A stretch of 64,000 bases of DNA from assembly GCF_002140975.2 (NCBI RefSeq), contig NZ_CP147247.1:1488001-1552000 (forward strand), given 5' to 3'. Both the position numbers and the translations under genes were made by a program. The notes under the pieces were generated by a model. The model was given only the letters and a program-made list of their open reading frames with translations, had not been told where the DNA came from and ran no database searches. Below, piece after piece: positions 54,665-64,000 of this stretch. The stretch's first letter is position 1; every line of letters starts with the position of its first letter. This stretch comes from Enterococcus sp. 9E7_DIV0242 (GTDB taxonomy: Bacteria; Bacillota; Bacilli; Lactobacillales; Enterococcaceae).

Positions 54665-55039
54665 TCAATCCCAACGTTTTTCATAGTCAAATGTGTAGCC
54701 TAGCTCATTAAGAATTTCTATCCCATTATTCAGCTCTACTGTTCTTGATAACTGATTTAGTTGGAGGTGTTTCATTGAAAAAGAAATAATTTCCATAATA
54801 AAACGCGGTTGATTTAAATTGATGACTACAGGCTCACCCATATAAATCCCAGGAACCCCTCTATTGAATGGACAATACCCATGATCCCAATTACCCGTTC
54901 GAAAATTGATGAGCAATTTTCCTTGTTTATCAGCACTTTTAATAATAAGAGCAGAATCATTCTGATAGTCATAATCATCAAACGAATATTTCCACAGATA
55001 TGCTTTACCATCCACAACTATTTTGCGAAATGTTGCCAT
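54665..55039 (-). CDS. Unknown 124-residue protein
   Basis: The ATG at 55039 has GGGAGGAGC upstream; the longer reading to 55093 has no site. The sequence (KYSFDDYDYQNDSALIIKSA, FRTGNWDHGYCPFNRGVPGI, then YMGEP and FDYEKRWD) suggests a compact alpha/beta single domain. It is a monocistronic orphan between the ABC operon and the GntR gene. Its size resembles toxin-immunity proteins, but that is only a suggestion; no toxin gene is adjacent. Confidence 0.6.
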   Translation of the reverse strand: MATFRKIVVDGKAYLWKYSFDDYDYQNDSALIIKSADKQGKLLINFRTGNWDHGYCPFNRGVPGIYMGEPVVINLNQPRFIMEIISFSMKHLQLNQLSRTVELNNGIEILNELGYTFDYEKRWD

Positions 55040-55203
55040 AAATAAGCTCCTCCCTATCTTTTTTAGTGTATTTGGTCTGTTAATTCCTGCCATAACTAAT
55101 TATTTACCCTAAAAAAGAACTTAAGCTGTAAACACATGCCCAAGTCCTTTTTTCAGTCTATTCAGATTCAATGTTTCCAGAAATTCTCAGAGACAGACCT
55201 GCG

Positions 55204-55905
55204 CTATGCCTCATATTCAATAACATAAGGATGCATTGCAGTGTTATAAAGAGCCTCTGAAAATTCGACCACTTGATTCTTTTTACCAAACGAACGACGG
55301 ATTCGCTTCATAGCCATTTTCTCAGTCGTATCCAATAAAGCTTGTTGTTCCGCTGTTAATTCAACAATCTGAAAACTGTCTTCAAATCGGAAAATCTCAA
55401 TACTATGTTGATCAAGAATTCGATACAAAGAGTCCTTGCTAAATTTTTCAATGGATACATCGGAAAGCTCTTTTGGAAGAAAATAATTAAAATAGATATA
55501 GGGACGATCATCCAGTAAATACAGCCTTGAAAACTTCACTGCTTCTGCTCCGAGACAGTCATATGCAGCAGAGTCTTTCGGCAAATCAATCAGCTCCAAT
55601 TGGAGACTCTTTTTGACGATATCAAGCCCTGATTCATGCAGATACTCTGTAAATGTACCTGCTTTGGAAATTTTGTTGTATGGGCGGTCACTCAGCACAG
55701 TGGTCCCTTTTCCGCTCTTTTTTTCCAACAGCTCTTCGTCTGCCAATATTTCTATAGCACGACGAATGGTAATTTTACTGACGCCGAAAAGCTCCTCAAG
55801 CTCTGATTCTGTCGGCAATAAAGATCCTACCGGATATTTTCCACTTAAAATATCCGCTTTAATCTGCTCGGCCACATCCATATACAATACACTTTTTCTT
55901 CTCAT
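55204..55905 (-). CDS. GntR/HutC family transcriptional regulator
   Basis: 233 residues: an N-terminal GntR winged helix (VAEQIKADILSGKYPVGSLL and SELEELFGVSKITIRRAIE) and a UTRA ligand domain (about 85-230). The ATG at 55905 follows GAGGTGG. No sugar-transport operon lies beside it, so the target is elsewhere or missing. Typical ligands of this subfamily are sugar phosphates. Confidence 0.88.
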   Translation of the reverse strand: MRRKSVLYMDVAEQIKADILSGKYPVGSLLPTESELEELFGVSKITIRRAIEILADEELLEKKSGKGTTVLSDRPYNKISKAGTFTEYLHESGLDIVKKSLQLELIDLPKDSAAYDCLGAEAVKFSRLYLLDDRPYIYFNYFLPKELSDVSIEKFSKDSLYRILDQHSIEIFRFEDSFQIVELTAEQQALLDTTEKMAMKRIRRSFGKKNQVVEFSEALYNTAMHPYVIEYEA

Positions 55906-56068
55906 CTTCTTCCACCTCAATTTTTACTTGATCAACAAAGCTATTGCTAGTTATCAATACTTCATTGAAAATCTATACTCCCCTTAAAACGTGCTTTCTC
56001 AAATTACTTTCCTCTATTCAAGCAAAAATCAATGCTTCAATACTTAATGTTCCATCACAGTTAACCCA

Positions 56069-56485
56069 TCAATGACCTTTTCTTTTTTCCAGCCGCTTCT
56101 GCCGCTTCTTTTCAAAAATATCCTGCTTCTTCTCTTGTTTTTGGTTCCTAGTCGTATGCTTTCGTTCTTGCTTTAACGCTTCTCGCTGCTCTGCAATTGC
56201 AAGCTGTGCCTTTGTTGACAACAACGGTTTGTTTTTCTGTTTTTGAAGCAGGCGTTGCATTCGCTTCGGGTTGATTGTTGTTCGTTCTTTTTCTTCACCC
56301 TTGATCTCGCTATGCCAATCTGTCTCCATAATCTCCGGCAAGCGCTCACAAATGAAACGCTCAACATCCTGATCCTTCGGTTTACTGCCGAACACATGAC
56401 GATGCACACGCAGCCGCCCTTCTGCATCTTGATACTCTACCAAACCACTCCAATACTGCCCATCAAAATAAATCGTTAATTCCAT
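56069..56485 (-). CDS. yjdF: YjdF family protein (DUF2992)
   Basis: 138 residues: an N-terminal compact domain (ELTIYFDGQYWSGLVEYQDA) and a long basic Lys/Arg/Gln/Glu-rich helical tail (about 70-138). This is the pattern of YjdF (DUF2992), whose function is unknown; in Firmicutes it is often preceded by the yjdF riboswitch, which binds azaaromatic compounds. AAGGAGGAGG precedes the ATG. A ~110-nt structured leader supports the assignment. Confidence 0.85.
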   Translation of the reverse strand: MELTIYFDGQYWSGLVEYQDAEGRLRVHRHVFGSKPKDQDVERFICERLPEIMETDWHSEIKGEEKERTTINPKRMQRLLQKQKNKPLLSTKAQLAIAEQREALKQERKHTTRNQKQEKKQDIFEKKRQKRLEKRKGH

Positions 56486-56594
56486 TGTGTACCTCCTCCT
56501 TAAAATAGAACAAGAACAATGGACGACCCAGGAGGGAAGGTTACTGACAAATTATGCTTTTGTACTACCAACCAAAACGTGTTTTTATGCCCTT
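56486..56594 (-). promoter_or_regulatory. Probable yjdF riboswitch leader
   Basis: A ~109-nt leader upstream of yjdF. On the minus strand GGTT/AACC encloses ACAAA/TTTGT in a two-step stem, and a following pyrimidine stretch CCTTCCCTCCT can pair with the ribosome binding site AAGGAGGAGG, so ligand-dependent release of translation is possible. Class assignment rests on gene context and structure; conserved core bases were not checked against a covariance model. Confidence 0.55.
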
Positions 56595-56600
56595 ATACTA

Positions 56601-56628
56601 ATCATACAATAAATGAGAAGGATTGCAA
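56601..56628 (-). promoter_or_regulatory. yjdF promoter
   Basis: Minus strand TTGCAA, a 16-bp spacer and TATGAT. Confidence 0.55.
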
Positions 56629-56789
56629 TTCCGTTAATTCCATTTTCTTCATAAAAAATGAGCAACTAATCTTTTCAATAACCTAAAAGTAAAAAATAGA
56701 TAACCAAGACCTCTTTGAAAAGCAAATTCCCTGTTATAACAGACATCTAATTCGATCTCATCTACAAATTTTTAATCAACTAAAACACA

Positions 56790-56821
56790 AAAAAACTGAG
56801 TGTCTCATTAGACCCTCAGTC
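56790..56821 (-). terminator. ftsK terminator
   Basis: On the minus strand ACTGAGggTCT-aatg-AGAcaCTCAGT followed by T7. The rest of the 56630-56848 gap is AT-rich and has no gene that I can see. Confidence 0.85.
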
Positions 56822-56848
56822 TTTTCTAATTTACATGTATATACTGGT

Positions 56849-59251
56849 TTACAGTTGATCTGGATCATGCTCCGGCATTTCCTCTTCTGGCTCTGCCTCA
56901 ACAAAAACTTTACGAGGCTTACTTCCTTCAGACGGCCCAATCACATGATTTTCCTCTAGCTCATCAATCAAACGAGCAGCACGATTATAGCCAATCCTAA
57001 ACCTACGCTGCAATAATGAGATACTTGCTGTCTGCATTTCAACCACCAAAGCTTTCGCTTCTCCATACAGCTCATCCTGCGGGTTGTCGCTCCCGCCGCT
57101 ACTTGTGGCAATCTCTTCAGTCGGCATCATATCTTCCTGATAATCTGCTCCTTGCTGTTCCGTAACAAATGCAACGACACGCTCAACCTCTTGATCTGAG
57201 ATAAATGCGCCCTGTATACGTATCGGCTTGTTCTCACCCATCGGTAGAAACAGCATATCTCCTCGTCCCAATAGTTTTTCTGCACCGTTACTATCAATAA
57301 TTGTCCGTGAATCCGTACCACTTGAAACAGCAAAAGCCATTCGCGACGGTACATTCGCTTTGATGATTCCTGTAATAACATCTACACTTGGTCGTTGCGT
57401 CGCAAGAATCATATGGATACCAGCCGCCCGTGCCATTTGCGCCAATCGAATGATTGCATCCTCCACTTCATTACTGGCAACCATCATCAAATCGGCTAAC
57501 TCATCTACGATAACAACAATAAATGGTAGAATCGGACGATTATCACCGTCCTCCAGATTTTTTTGAATCACAAGATTATTATAGCCTGAAATATTTCGAA
57601 CCCCTGCTGCAGCGAATTTCTCATAACGAAATTCCATTTCCTGAACAACCTTTTGCAATGCCTGAGCGGCTTTACGCGGATTCGTTACAACAGGTGTCAA
57701 TAAATGAGGAATGCCATTATAGACATTCAACTCAACCATTTTAGGATCGATCATCATCATTTTTACTTCATGAGGTTTGGCCCGCATCAAGATACTTGTA
57801 ATAATCCCGTTAATGGCAACTGATTTCCCACTACCGGTAGATCCGGCAATCAACATATGCGGCATCTTCGTTAAATCTGCGGATTGTACCATTCCGGAAA
57901 TGTCTCTTCCTAATGGCACCTCCAACAACTTATCCGGATGACTCGGTTGCGCTTCAACAATATCTCTGAAAGAAACAGTACTCACTGTATTGTTTGGTAC
58001 TTCGATCCCAATCAAGGATTTACCGGGAATCGGAGCTTCCATCCGTACATCCTTGGCAGCCAAGGCAAGTGCGATATCATCAGTTAAACCAACGATTTTA
58101 CTGACCTTCACACCAACAGCCGGCTGAATCTCGAATTTAGTTACAGATGGACCCAGACTTGCTTTGACGACCTTGGCATCTACATTGAAACTCCGGAAGG
58201 TCTGCTCAAGAACCCCAATATTGCTCTCTATCTTCTGATACTCATCACTTTGATCCGTTGCCGGAATCGAATCCAGTAAGTTCGGTGATGGTAACTGATA
58301 ATCTCTATCTTCTGTCTCAGCTGAGATTTCAAATTCCAAGTCAGTATTGTCTTCATACTGATCAGACAGCTCTGGTTCCATTGGCTGCTGGCTCTCTTCA
58401 TAATACTCTTCATAGAAGCCCGCTTCCTGATTTTGGAAACTGTCGATCGGTACCAACGTCAATTGCTCCGGCTCTTGCTCGGGAGCATCGAATTGCTCTC
58501 TTTCAGATTTCGCCAGCTGTTCTCCCGGCGTATGCTCTCTCACCTGATTTTTCTCCAACCATTGCTCGGCCATTTCTTTTGCACGTTCCTGTTTCGCTGC
58601 TTCTTTTAACTTCTTTTTTTCTGCCCGCTTTTCAGATTGTGCGGAGAGTCGTTCATCACTTTTAGCAAACAAGCGTCCCAACGCGTTACGAAACCATTGA
58701 ATACCGTCAAGAATTTGTTGAAAATCCAACATGCTAATCATATAGCCACCTAATGCAATAAGTAATACAGCAATCAAATAGCTCCCAAGCTGTGCAACCA
58801 GAAAGTGCGTCATTGAATACAGAACAGCTCCGACCATTCCACCACCGACATTTTCCTGAACAACATTTCTAGTCAGATCCATCTTCAGAAAATCCCATGT
58901 TGTATTGAATATATTTGGATTGCCGTTGCCAATATTCCTGAACCAATAGGCCTGAATAAATAGCAGAACACCAAGATAAATCAGTCCGCCGCCAATAACC
59001 TTCCGAGGCGATTTTACTGGAAAATTATCTCCAAATAGAATCAGAGAAAAACCATATAACATTAATAGGATCGCTGCTGCTGAATAAGTGTTTCCAACAA
59101 CCAGACGCAATCCGTTAGCAATCAAAACTCCTAAGAAGCCTAATTTCAATACTCCGAATAAACCAAAAAATACAAAGAATATTCCTATAAAAATATAACG
59201 CAGCTGTTCTTGCTGCTTCTGTTGCTTTTTGGTTTTCTTTTTCTGCGCCAT
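56849..59251 (-). CDS. ftsK: DNA translocase FtsK/SpoIIIE
   Basis: An 800-residue septal DNA pump. Four N-terminal membrane helices (about 25-185), a charged linker (about 210-330), then the motor: [13 protein letters not shown] (Walker A, about 469) and [12 protein letters not shown] (Walker B). The C-terminal gamma domain ([20 protein letters not shown]) reads chromosome polarity signals. The ATG at 59251 follows GAGGGGG; the longer reading to 59323 has no site. Confidence 0.96.
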   Translation of the reverse strand: MAQKKKTKKQQKQQEQLRYIFIGIFFVFFGLFGVLKLGFLGVLIANGLRLVVGNTYSAAAILLMLYGFSLILFGDNFPVKSPRKVIGGGLIYLGVLLFIQAYWFRNIGNGNPNIFNTTWDFLKMDLTRNVVQENVGGGMVGAVLYSMTHFLVAQLGSYLIAVLLIALGGYMISMLDFQQILDGIQWFRNALGRLFAKSDERLSAQSEKRAEKKKLKEAAKQERAKEMAEQWLEKNQVREHTPGEQLAKSEREQFDAPEQEPEQLTLVPIDSFQNQEAGFYEEYYEESQQPMEPELSDQYEDNTDLEFEISAETEDRDYQLPSPNLLDSIPATDQSDEYQKIESNIGVLEQTFRSFNVDAKVVKASLGPSVTKFEIQPAVGVKVSKIVGLTDDIALALAAKDVRMEAPIPGKSLIGIEVPNNTVSTVSFRDIVEAQPSHPDKLLEVPLGRDISGMVQSADLTKMPHMLIAGSTGSGKSVAINGIITSILMRAKPHEVKMMMIDPKMVELNVYNGIPHLLTPVVTNPRKAAQALQKVVQEMEFRYEKFAAAGVRNISGYNNLVIQKNLEDGDNRPILPFIVVIVDELADLMMVASNEVEDAIIRLAQMARAAGIHMILATQRPSVDVITGIIKANVPSRMAFAVSSGTDSRTIIDSNGAEKLLGRGDMLFLPMGENKPIRIQGAFISDQEVERVVAFVTEQQGADYQEDMMPTEEIATSSGGSDNPQDELYGEAKALVVEMQTASISLLQRRFRIGYNRAARLIDELEENHVIGPSEGSKPRKVFVEAEPEEEMPEHDPDQL

Positions 59252-59468
59252 TTTTGCCCCCTCTTCCTCTTTCCAATAACTTCCATTATACCTAAAAAAT
59301 AAGCCGAACAAAAGTACCCCCATTCGTTTTTACATTCAATTAGAAAAAAATCAAGTATCTGTTCTATTTTATTTGGCATGACAAGGAAAAATTGCTCTCT
59401 ATCCTTATTGCACTAAGCAAAAAATAGAGTAAAATTTTTATTAATATTACAAACAAAGAAACATTACA

Positions 59469-59505
59469 GTAATACATTTGACTTATTTGTAATACCATGT
59501 AATAC
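59469..59505 (+). promoter_or_regulatory. Promoter with phased GTAATAC repeats
   Basis: GTAATAC at 59469, 59489 and 59499 (spacings 20 and 10). TTGACT (59478-59483), 16 bp and TAATAC (59500-59505) form the promoter. One repeat overlaps the -10, so the repeats may be a response-regulator site. Confidence 0.5.
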
Positions 59506-59546
59506 TATTGTAGAAAAAGGGGAGTAATAATTGGAGGGTATGTTCC

Positions 59547-60368
59547 ATGGGAAGAAAATTGTTTTGCGAAATTTCACCAACGACTTACAAAATTTCAATG
59601 GCAAAAAATAGAGTAGGTAGAACGATTCATGACAAACTGAGCAAGCATCTTTTCGCTTCTGAAAAAAGAAAACGACACTTGCCTGTTTCTATTTATAAAC
59701 ATCGGTCCTTGATGCGAAGAAAACTTGGAAATGTCGATCTTCACTTACAAAATAATAAAGTGGTCAATCTTTCGCTGTCCACACCTAAAGTTTCAGGTAT
59801 TCTGATCAAACCTGGGGAAACTTTTTCTTTTTGGCAGCTGGTAGGCCCTTGTAGAGACAAGGACGGTTATAAAGAGGGCCTAATGATTGGCAAAGAAGAA
59901 GCCATCAGTGGTGTTGGAGGAGGTATGTGCCAGTTCACCAACTTAATTCATTGGATCATCTTGCATACACCATTTGAAATCATTGAACATCACCATCACG
60001 ATGGGCTGGATCTTTTTCCTGATTTCGGACGCGTGATTCCGTTTGGAACCGGCACTTCTATTGTCTATAATTATTTGGACTATCGGTTTAAAAATACGAC
60101 CGATCAAACGTATCAACTGGTTACCTATATTGATGAAGCCTATTTGCATGGAGAGCTTTATGCAGAAAAGGAACAGCCCTACAGCTACCATATCAAAGTG
60201 GAAAATGAATATTTTAGTCGTGAGCAAGGGGTTGTTTATCGTAACGGAAAAATCTATCGTCATATTATTGAAAAACGAACGGGAAATACACTAAAAAAAG
60301 AGCTGATCAAAACCAACCATGCAAAAGTTGTTTATGACACCTCTCATTTAACTATCATCGATCAATGA
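59547..60368 (+). CDS. VanW family protein
   Basis: 273 residues with the VanW core: VSGILIKPGETFSFWQLVGP, YKEGLMIGKEEAISGVGGGM then CQFTNLIHW, and EHHHHDGLDLFPDFGRVIPF. VanW is part of some vancomycin-resistance clusters (vanB, vanG), but lone chromosomal homologues are common and their function is unknown. There are no van ligase or dipeptidase genes here, so no resistance is implied. GGAGGG precedes the ATG. Confidence 0.85.
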   Translation: MGRKLFCEISPTTYKISMAKNRVGRTIHDKLSKHLFASEKRKRHLPVSIYKHRSLMRRKLGNVDLHLQNNKVVNLSLSTPKVSGILIKPGETFSFWQLVGPCRDKDGYKEGLMIGKEEAISGVGGGMCQFTNLIHWIILHTPFEIIEHHHHDGLDLFPDFGRVIPFGTGTSIVYNYLDYRFKNTTDQTYQLVTYIDEAYLHGELYAEKEQPYSYHIKVENEYFSREQGVVYRNGKIYRHIIEKRTGNTLKKELIKTNHAKVVYDTSHLTIIDQ

Positions 60369-60455
60369 TGTCTGAATAGCTTTTACTATTTTTAAAGTGG
60401 CTGGGACATAACTCAATTCCTACGCCTTATCTACACTTAAATTCAAATAAACAGT

Positions 60456-60494
60456 GGGCCAGAAGCAGTTTCTTCAACAATAAGCTTCTGGCCC
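60456..60494. terminator. Hairpin between the VanW gene and topB
   Basis: A perfect 11-bp GC-rich stem GGGCCAGAAGC/GCTTCTGGCCC with a 17-base loop. A GGCTGGGACATAACTC stretch (about 60399-60414) lies 40 bases before it; such GGGACA-type intergenic repeats are known downstream of genes in low-GC Gram-positives. Confidence 0.65.
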
Positions 60495-60507
60495 AACCTC
60501 TTATACA

Positions 60508-62595
60508 TTATTCGTTTGTTTCTCCCATCGCAACTCTTAATGCTGCTGCTAATGGACTTTCTTCCGGTTCGTCCTTTTGAGAATATTTCTTCATCAGACG
60601 ACGTTCCTCATGCTTCGTAATTTTCTTACTACGCTGTTTCTTGTCCTCTATTTTTTCGCTTATTGAACAATTATTACACTTGAAATAGGCACCATTTTTT
60701 CCTTCAATAATGACCATCTTCTTGTGACATTGCGGACAACGATGATTGGTTGTTTTTGGATCTTTCCGTCTTCTATAGCTACATTCCTGACTAGAACAAA
60801 CATAAATTTTCCCATCTCTGGTATTTTTCTCTCTTAAATTCTCGCCACAGTCCGGACATTTTTTCTGCGTAATCGAAAAATCCTGGTATTTGCTTTCACT
60901 TTTTTTGATCTCACTGACCAGACGTTTCGTATCAGCTTCGATTTCTTTCAAGAAAGCCGTGCTGTTCTTCCTCCCTTTGGCAATGTCCTCTAATGCTTTT
61001 TCCCAGTTCTCAGTTAGCTCTGGCGTAACAAGAGATGGATTGACCAATTGAAGCAACTGCTTACCTTTCGGAGATACCTGTAAGCCTTGTGGTGTTCGCT
61101 CCATCAACTCTGATTTAATCAGTTTTTCGATGATCTCAGCTCTCGTTGCAGGCGTCCCAAGACTGTGCTTCTCCATGGCACCAAGTAAACTACCTTCACT
61201 CAACGCTTTAGGCGGTGCGGTCAATTCCTTATTGATTGTGAAATTCGCCGGAACAACCATGCCGACCTTCCAATCCGCACGAACAATCGCATCTTCTTTT
61301 TCCTGTTTCCAGCCAGCCTCTTCCACTTTATTCTGACGGAAGATAAACTGCTCTTTGCCAAACTGAACCGTGATTTTTCGTTGATTGGCACGATGCGGCT
61401 TCGCGAAAAGACCTAAGAAGCGATTAACGATCATAAGATAAATCTTCTGTTCATCATTGCTTAGTTTTTCAAATCTCGGGGCTTGTTCTGTCGGTATCAA
61501 AGCGTGGTGATCGCTGACTTTACTATCATTGAACACTTTATCTTGAACAACCTTGCCACCATTTTTCAAATAAGCTTTGGCTTCTGGGAAGCTAGTACTA
61601 ATTGCCTGTAACCGTTCTTTCATTGTCGCTTTCATATCTGTAGTCAAATATTTACTATCTGTCCGCGGATACGTCACGATTTTATGAAACTCATATAAAC
61701 TCTGAACAAGTGAAAGCGTCTTTTTCGCCGAAAACTGATAGCGTTGGTTGGCGTCTCTTTGTACCTCGGTCAAATCATAAGGTAGTGGGGCTTGCTCCGT
61801 TTTGATTTTATCCTGAATATCAGAGACTTTTCCTTTTTGCTTACTCAGCTCCTTCACAAAGCTTTCCACTTCATTCCGCTCTTTGAAAGCAAATTGATTT
61901 TTTTGTTGCAGTCGCCCCTTTTCCTTTTCATGTAGTAAATCGACAGTGAAGTAAGTCTGTGGACGAAACGCTTCAATCTTCTTCTCCTGATCACGAACAA
62001 GTGCCAGTGTTGGGGTTTGAACACGTCCAGCAGATAAATTATCCTGATATTTTACCGTCAATGCACGTGTGACATTCAGCCCCACCAACCAGTCTGCTTT
62101 TGCTCTAGCCAAAGCGGAATAATACAGATTGTCGTATTCTTTTGCCGGCCTTAATTTTTTAAAGCCATCGTTGATCGCCTTATCTGTTTGAGAGGATATC
62201 CATAACCGTTTGACTGGTTTATCGAAGCGAATATATTCTAAAATCCATCGAGCGACCAGCTCCCCTTCACGTCCGGCATCTGTCGCGATAACCACTTCAC
62301 CAATGTCTTTACGATTTGCCAGCTGCTTGATCGCTTTCAATTGATGACCCGTTTTAGGTAATGGCTTGATTCCTAACTGCTTTGGCAGCATCGGTAAGGT
62401 CTCCATCTGCCAGCTTTGCCATTCTTTATTGATATCCTCCGGCATTTTCAGTCCTAATAAATGGCCCAAAGCCCACGTAACAATCGCGGTAGGACCTTCA
62501 TAATAACTTTTATTTTTATTGTTAGCTTTTAAAACCCGGCTCAAATCTTTTGCTACACTAGGTTTTTCAGCAATGATCAATTGTTTTTTTGACAT
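60508..62595 (-). CDS. topB: DNA topoisomerase III (type IA)
   Basis: 695 residues. TOPRIM domain (KQLIIAEKPSVAKDLSRVLK; VIATDAGREGELVARWI with the acidic triad), central gate domains and the catalytic Tyr in VTYPRTDSKYL (about 307). The C-terminus has two Cys4-type zinc regions (KKCPDCGENLRE; CSSQECSY; HRCPQCHKK; FKCNNCS). It relaxes or decatenates single-stranded, negatively supercoiled DNA. Start has GGAG. Confidence 0.95.
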   Translation of the reverse strand: MSKKQLIIAEKPSVAKDLSRVLKANNKNKSYYEGPTAIVTWALGHLLGLKMPEDINKEWQSWQMETLPMLPKQLGIKPLPKTGHQLKAIKQLANRKDIGEVVIATDAGREGELVARWILEYIRFDKPVKRLWISSQTDKAINDGFKKLRPAKEYDNLYYSALARAKADWLVGLNVTRALTVKYQDNLSAGRVQTPTLALVRDQEKKIEAFRPQTYFTVDLLHEKEKGRLQQKNQFAFKERNEVESFVKELSKQKGKVSDIQDKIKTEQAPLPYDLTEVQRDANQRYQFSAKKTLSLVQSLYEFHKIVTYPRTDSKYLTTDMKATMKERLQAISTSFPEAKAYLKNGGKVVQDKVFNDSKVSDHHALIPTEQAPRFEKLSNDEQKIYLMIVNRFLGLFAKPHRANQRKITVQFGKEQFIFRQNKVEEAGWKQEKEDAIVRADWKVGMVVPANFTINKELTAPPKALSEGSLLGAMEKHSLGTPATRAEIIEKLIKSELMERTPQGLQVSPKGKQLLQLVNPSLVTPELTENWEKALEDIAKGRKNSTAFLKEIEADTKRLVSEIKKSESKYQDFSITQKKCPDCGENLREKNTRDGKIYVCSSQECSYRRRKDPKTTNHRCPQCHKKMVIIEGKNGAYFKCNNCSISEKIEDKKQRSKKITKHEERRLMKKYSQKDEPEESPLAAALRVAMGETNE

Positions 62596-62908
62596 AGTGA
62601 TCTCCTTTGTTTTTTCTCTGTAAATCCTATTTAAATCATACGCTTATGAAAACCATCTTCACTCTAAGACGGCCTGAGCTTAATCAAACTTTGACCTCTA
62701 GTATATCTTTCATCAAAGGACAGTTCTGGTTCAATCAACAAAATTTACATATACTTCTGTATTATAACAAACCCCGAGGAAAAATTACCTATTTTTTTCA
62801 ATCTAAAAATGAATCGGCCCAACTAAATAAAATCAACTTGATTATTCTTTGTTGTCCAGGATATGCAAATGGCTGAAGCAGAAATTGCCTCAGCCATCAC
62901 CTATTCAC
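62596..62908. other. Intergenic region between topB and the DUF1033 gene
   Basis: 313 bases with no convincing gene. A hairpin GGCTGA/TCAGCC (62871-62895) just after the DUF1033 stop may terminate that gene, though its T-run is weak. The topB promoter must lie here but no clear -35/-10 pair is seen. Confidence 0.5.
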
Positions 62909-63277
62909 TTATCTTACAAGACTACTCTTGCAGCATTTTGGTTTTCCACACTGATCGGTGGTTTCATAGAGATCTTTCACACTTTCAAATGCGACCGGCT
63001 TATCATTTTGTAAAAGCGCTAATCCCATATATTGTTGGAGGTCTTCATCACATTCATCACACCAGCGTTCATCCCCATCATTCCAGAAAGCAGAAAGATA
63101 GTTTGGCTTAGCACTTGTATATGTATATTCTGATGAAATCTCCTGCCATTTTTGCAGGTAGTATGTAGCTGCCTCTTCCAAACAGTCAAATTCCTGTTTT
63201 TCCACAATGTCCTCGTGCCAATCCTCGAAAAACCACCATGGTTCGTTATCTCCGTACATTGTTATCACTTGGTACAC
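62909..63277 (-). CDS. DUF1033 family protein
   Basis: 122 residues. The start is the GTG at 63277 (M-YQVITMYGDNEPWWFFEDW), with AGAGGTG 6 bases upstream; the ATG at 63304 has no site. FWNDGDERWCDECDEDLQQY with its Cys pair is typical of DUF1033; the family occurs in Lactobacillales and its function is unknown. The C-terminal Cys cluster (CGKPKCCKSS) may bind metal. Confidence 0.85.
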   Translation of the reverse strand: MYQVITMYGDNEPWWFFEDWHEDIVEKQEFDCLEEAATYYLQKWQEISSEYTYTSAKPNYLSAFWNDGDERWCDECDEDLQQYMGLALLQNDKPVAFESVKDLYETTDQCGKPKCCKSSLVR

Positions 63278-63458
63278 ATTTTTCACCTCTTTAAATTCGT
63301 ACAAATGCTATTGTAGTCAGTTCCACTCGAAGTTGCAAGTAATTGAACCGTTAAAAAACAACGGTTATTTATTAAATAACAATAAACAGAGAACCGAAAC
63401 CCGGTAAAGAACAAGGGCCCGGTCCATCTGCCATCGCTTTTAATCGATGGATTTCACT

Positions 63459-64000
<542 letters not shown>

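Noticed and set aside
56849..59251. FtsK as part of a mobile element
   Set aside because: It has four membrane helices, a linker and a gamma domain, as in the chromosomal septal translocase, and lies far from the element.
59547..60368. Vancomycin-resistance cluster
   Set aside because: Only a VanW-like gene is present; no VanA/B-type ligase, VanH, VanX or VanRS is adjacent.
62607..62876. 89-residue plus-strand frame between topB and the DUF1033 gene
   Set aside because: Poor start site and low-complexity composition; it looks like open intergenic DNA.

Overview
The window looks like chromosome from an Enterococcus-type member of the Lactobacillales. The evidence is low-GC DNA, strong AGGAGG-type ribosome binding sites, a CIRCE-controlled groESL operon, Rex, a single long Rel enzyme starting MPKDE, a seven-gene comG operon followed by a YtxK-type methyltransferase and ackA, and a 6S RNA just upstream of uspA (the Lactobacillales arrangement). 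The exact species cannot be decided from the sequence.

Layout. 1-1.8 kb: end of a GH92 alpha-mannosidase gene and a small secreted orphan. 1.9-8.1 kb: groESL, YdiK-like and YdiL-like membrane proteins, rex and a YdiF-type ABC-F ATPase, in an order close to that of Bacillus subtilis. 8.2-12.3 kb: a DeoR regulator coupled to an M24 'peptidase' that has lost metal ligands, then a carnitine/choline acyltransferase, which is rare in bacteria. 12.4-19 kb (minus strand): rel-dtd, preceded by three tandem ~104-bp structured repeats, and the mpg-DUF3013-prmA-rsmE-DERA-like operon. 19.3-22.5 kb: a SUKH-like protein, rarA, 6S RNA and uspA.

22.57-34.52 kb is an integrated mobile element of about 11.9 kb. 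At one end it carries a large serine recombinase. It also has a TnpW-like protein, a replication-relaxation protein, a VirD4/TraG-like ATPase, a series of very small proteins, an unknown 395-aa protein, a small gene behind a structured leader, an LPXTG surface protein and a resolvase-type serine recombinase. Its ends can be placed by inspection. Both junctions carry the same perfect 10-bp half-site in opposite orientation next to a GT dinucleotide, and removing the element rebuilds the uspA terminator hairpin. No type IV secretion channel genes are present, so it is probably mobilizable rather than self-transmissible.

34.7-42 kb: a DUF2785 protein, ackA, the YtxK-like methyltransferase and comGG to comGA. 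42.3-49.9 kb: a full L-ascorbate utilization locus (ulaG-C-A-B-D-E-F) with a divergent DeoR-type regulator and phased CGATC boxes between them. The ascorbate is imported and phosphorylated by UlaABC, delactonized by UlaG, decarboxylated by UlaD and epimerized by UlaE and UlaF to xylulose 5-phosphate. 50-64 kb: GNAT, rlmN, a BceAB-like ABC transporter, a GntR regulator, yjdF with a probable yjdF riboswitch, ftsK, a VanW-family gene with phased promoter repeats, topB, a DUF1033 gene and the C-terminal part of mnmA.

The least explained structures are the covarying repeats in front of rel, the terminator-loop integration of the element, and its orphan cargo pair with a structured RNA between the two genes.
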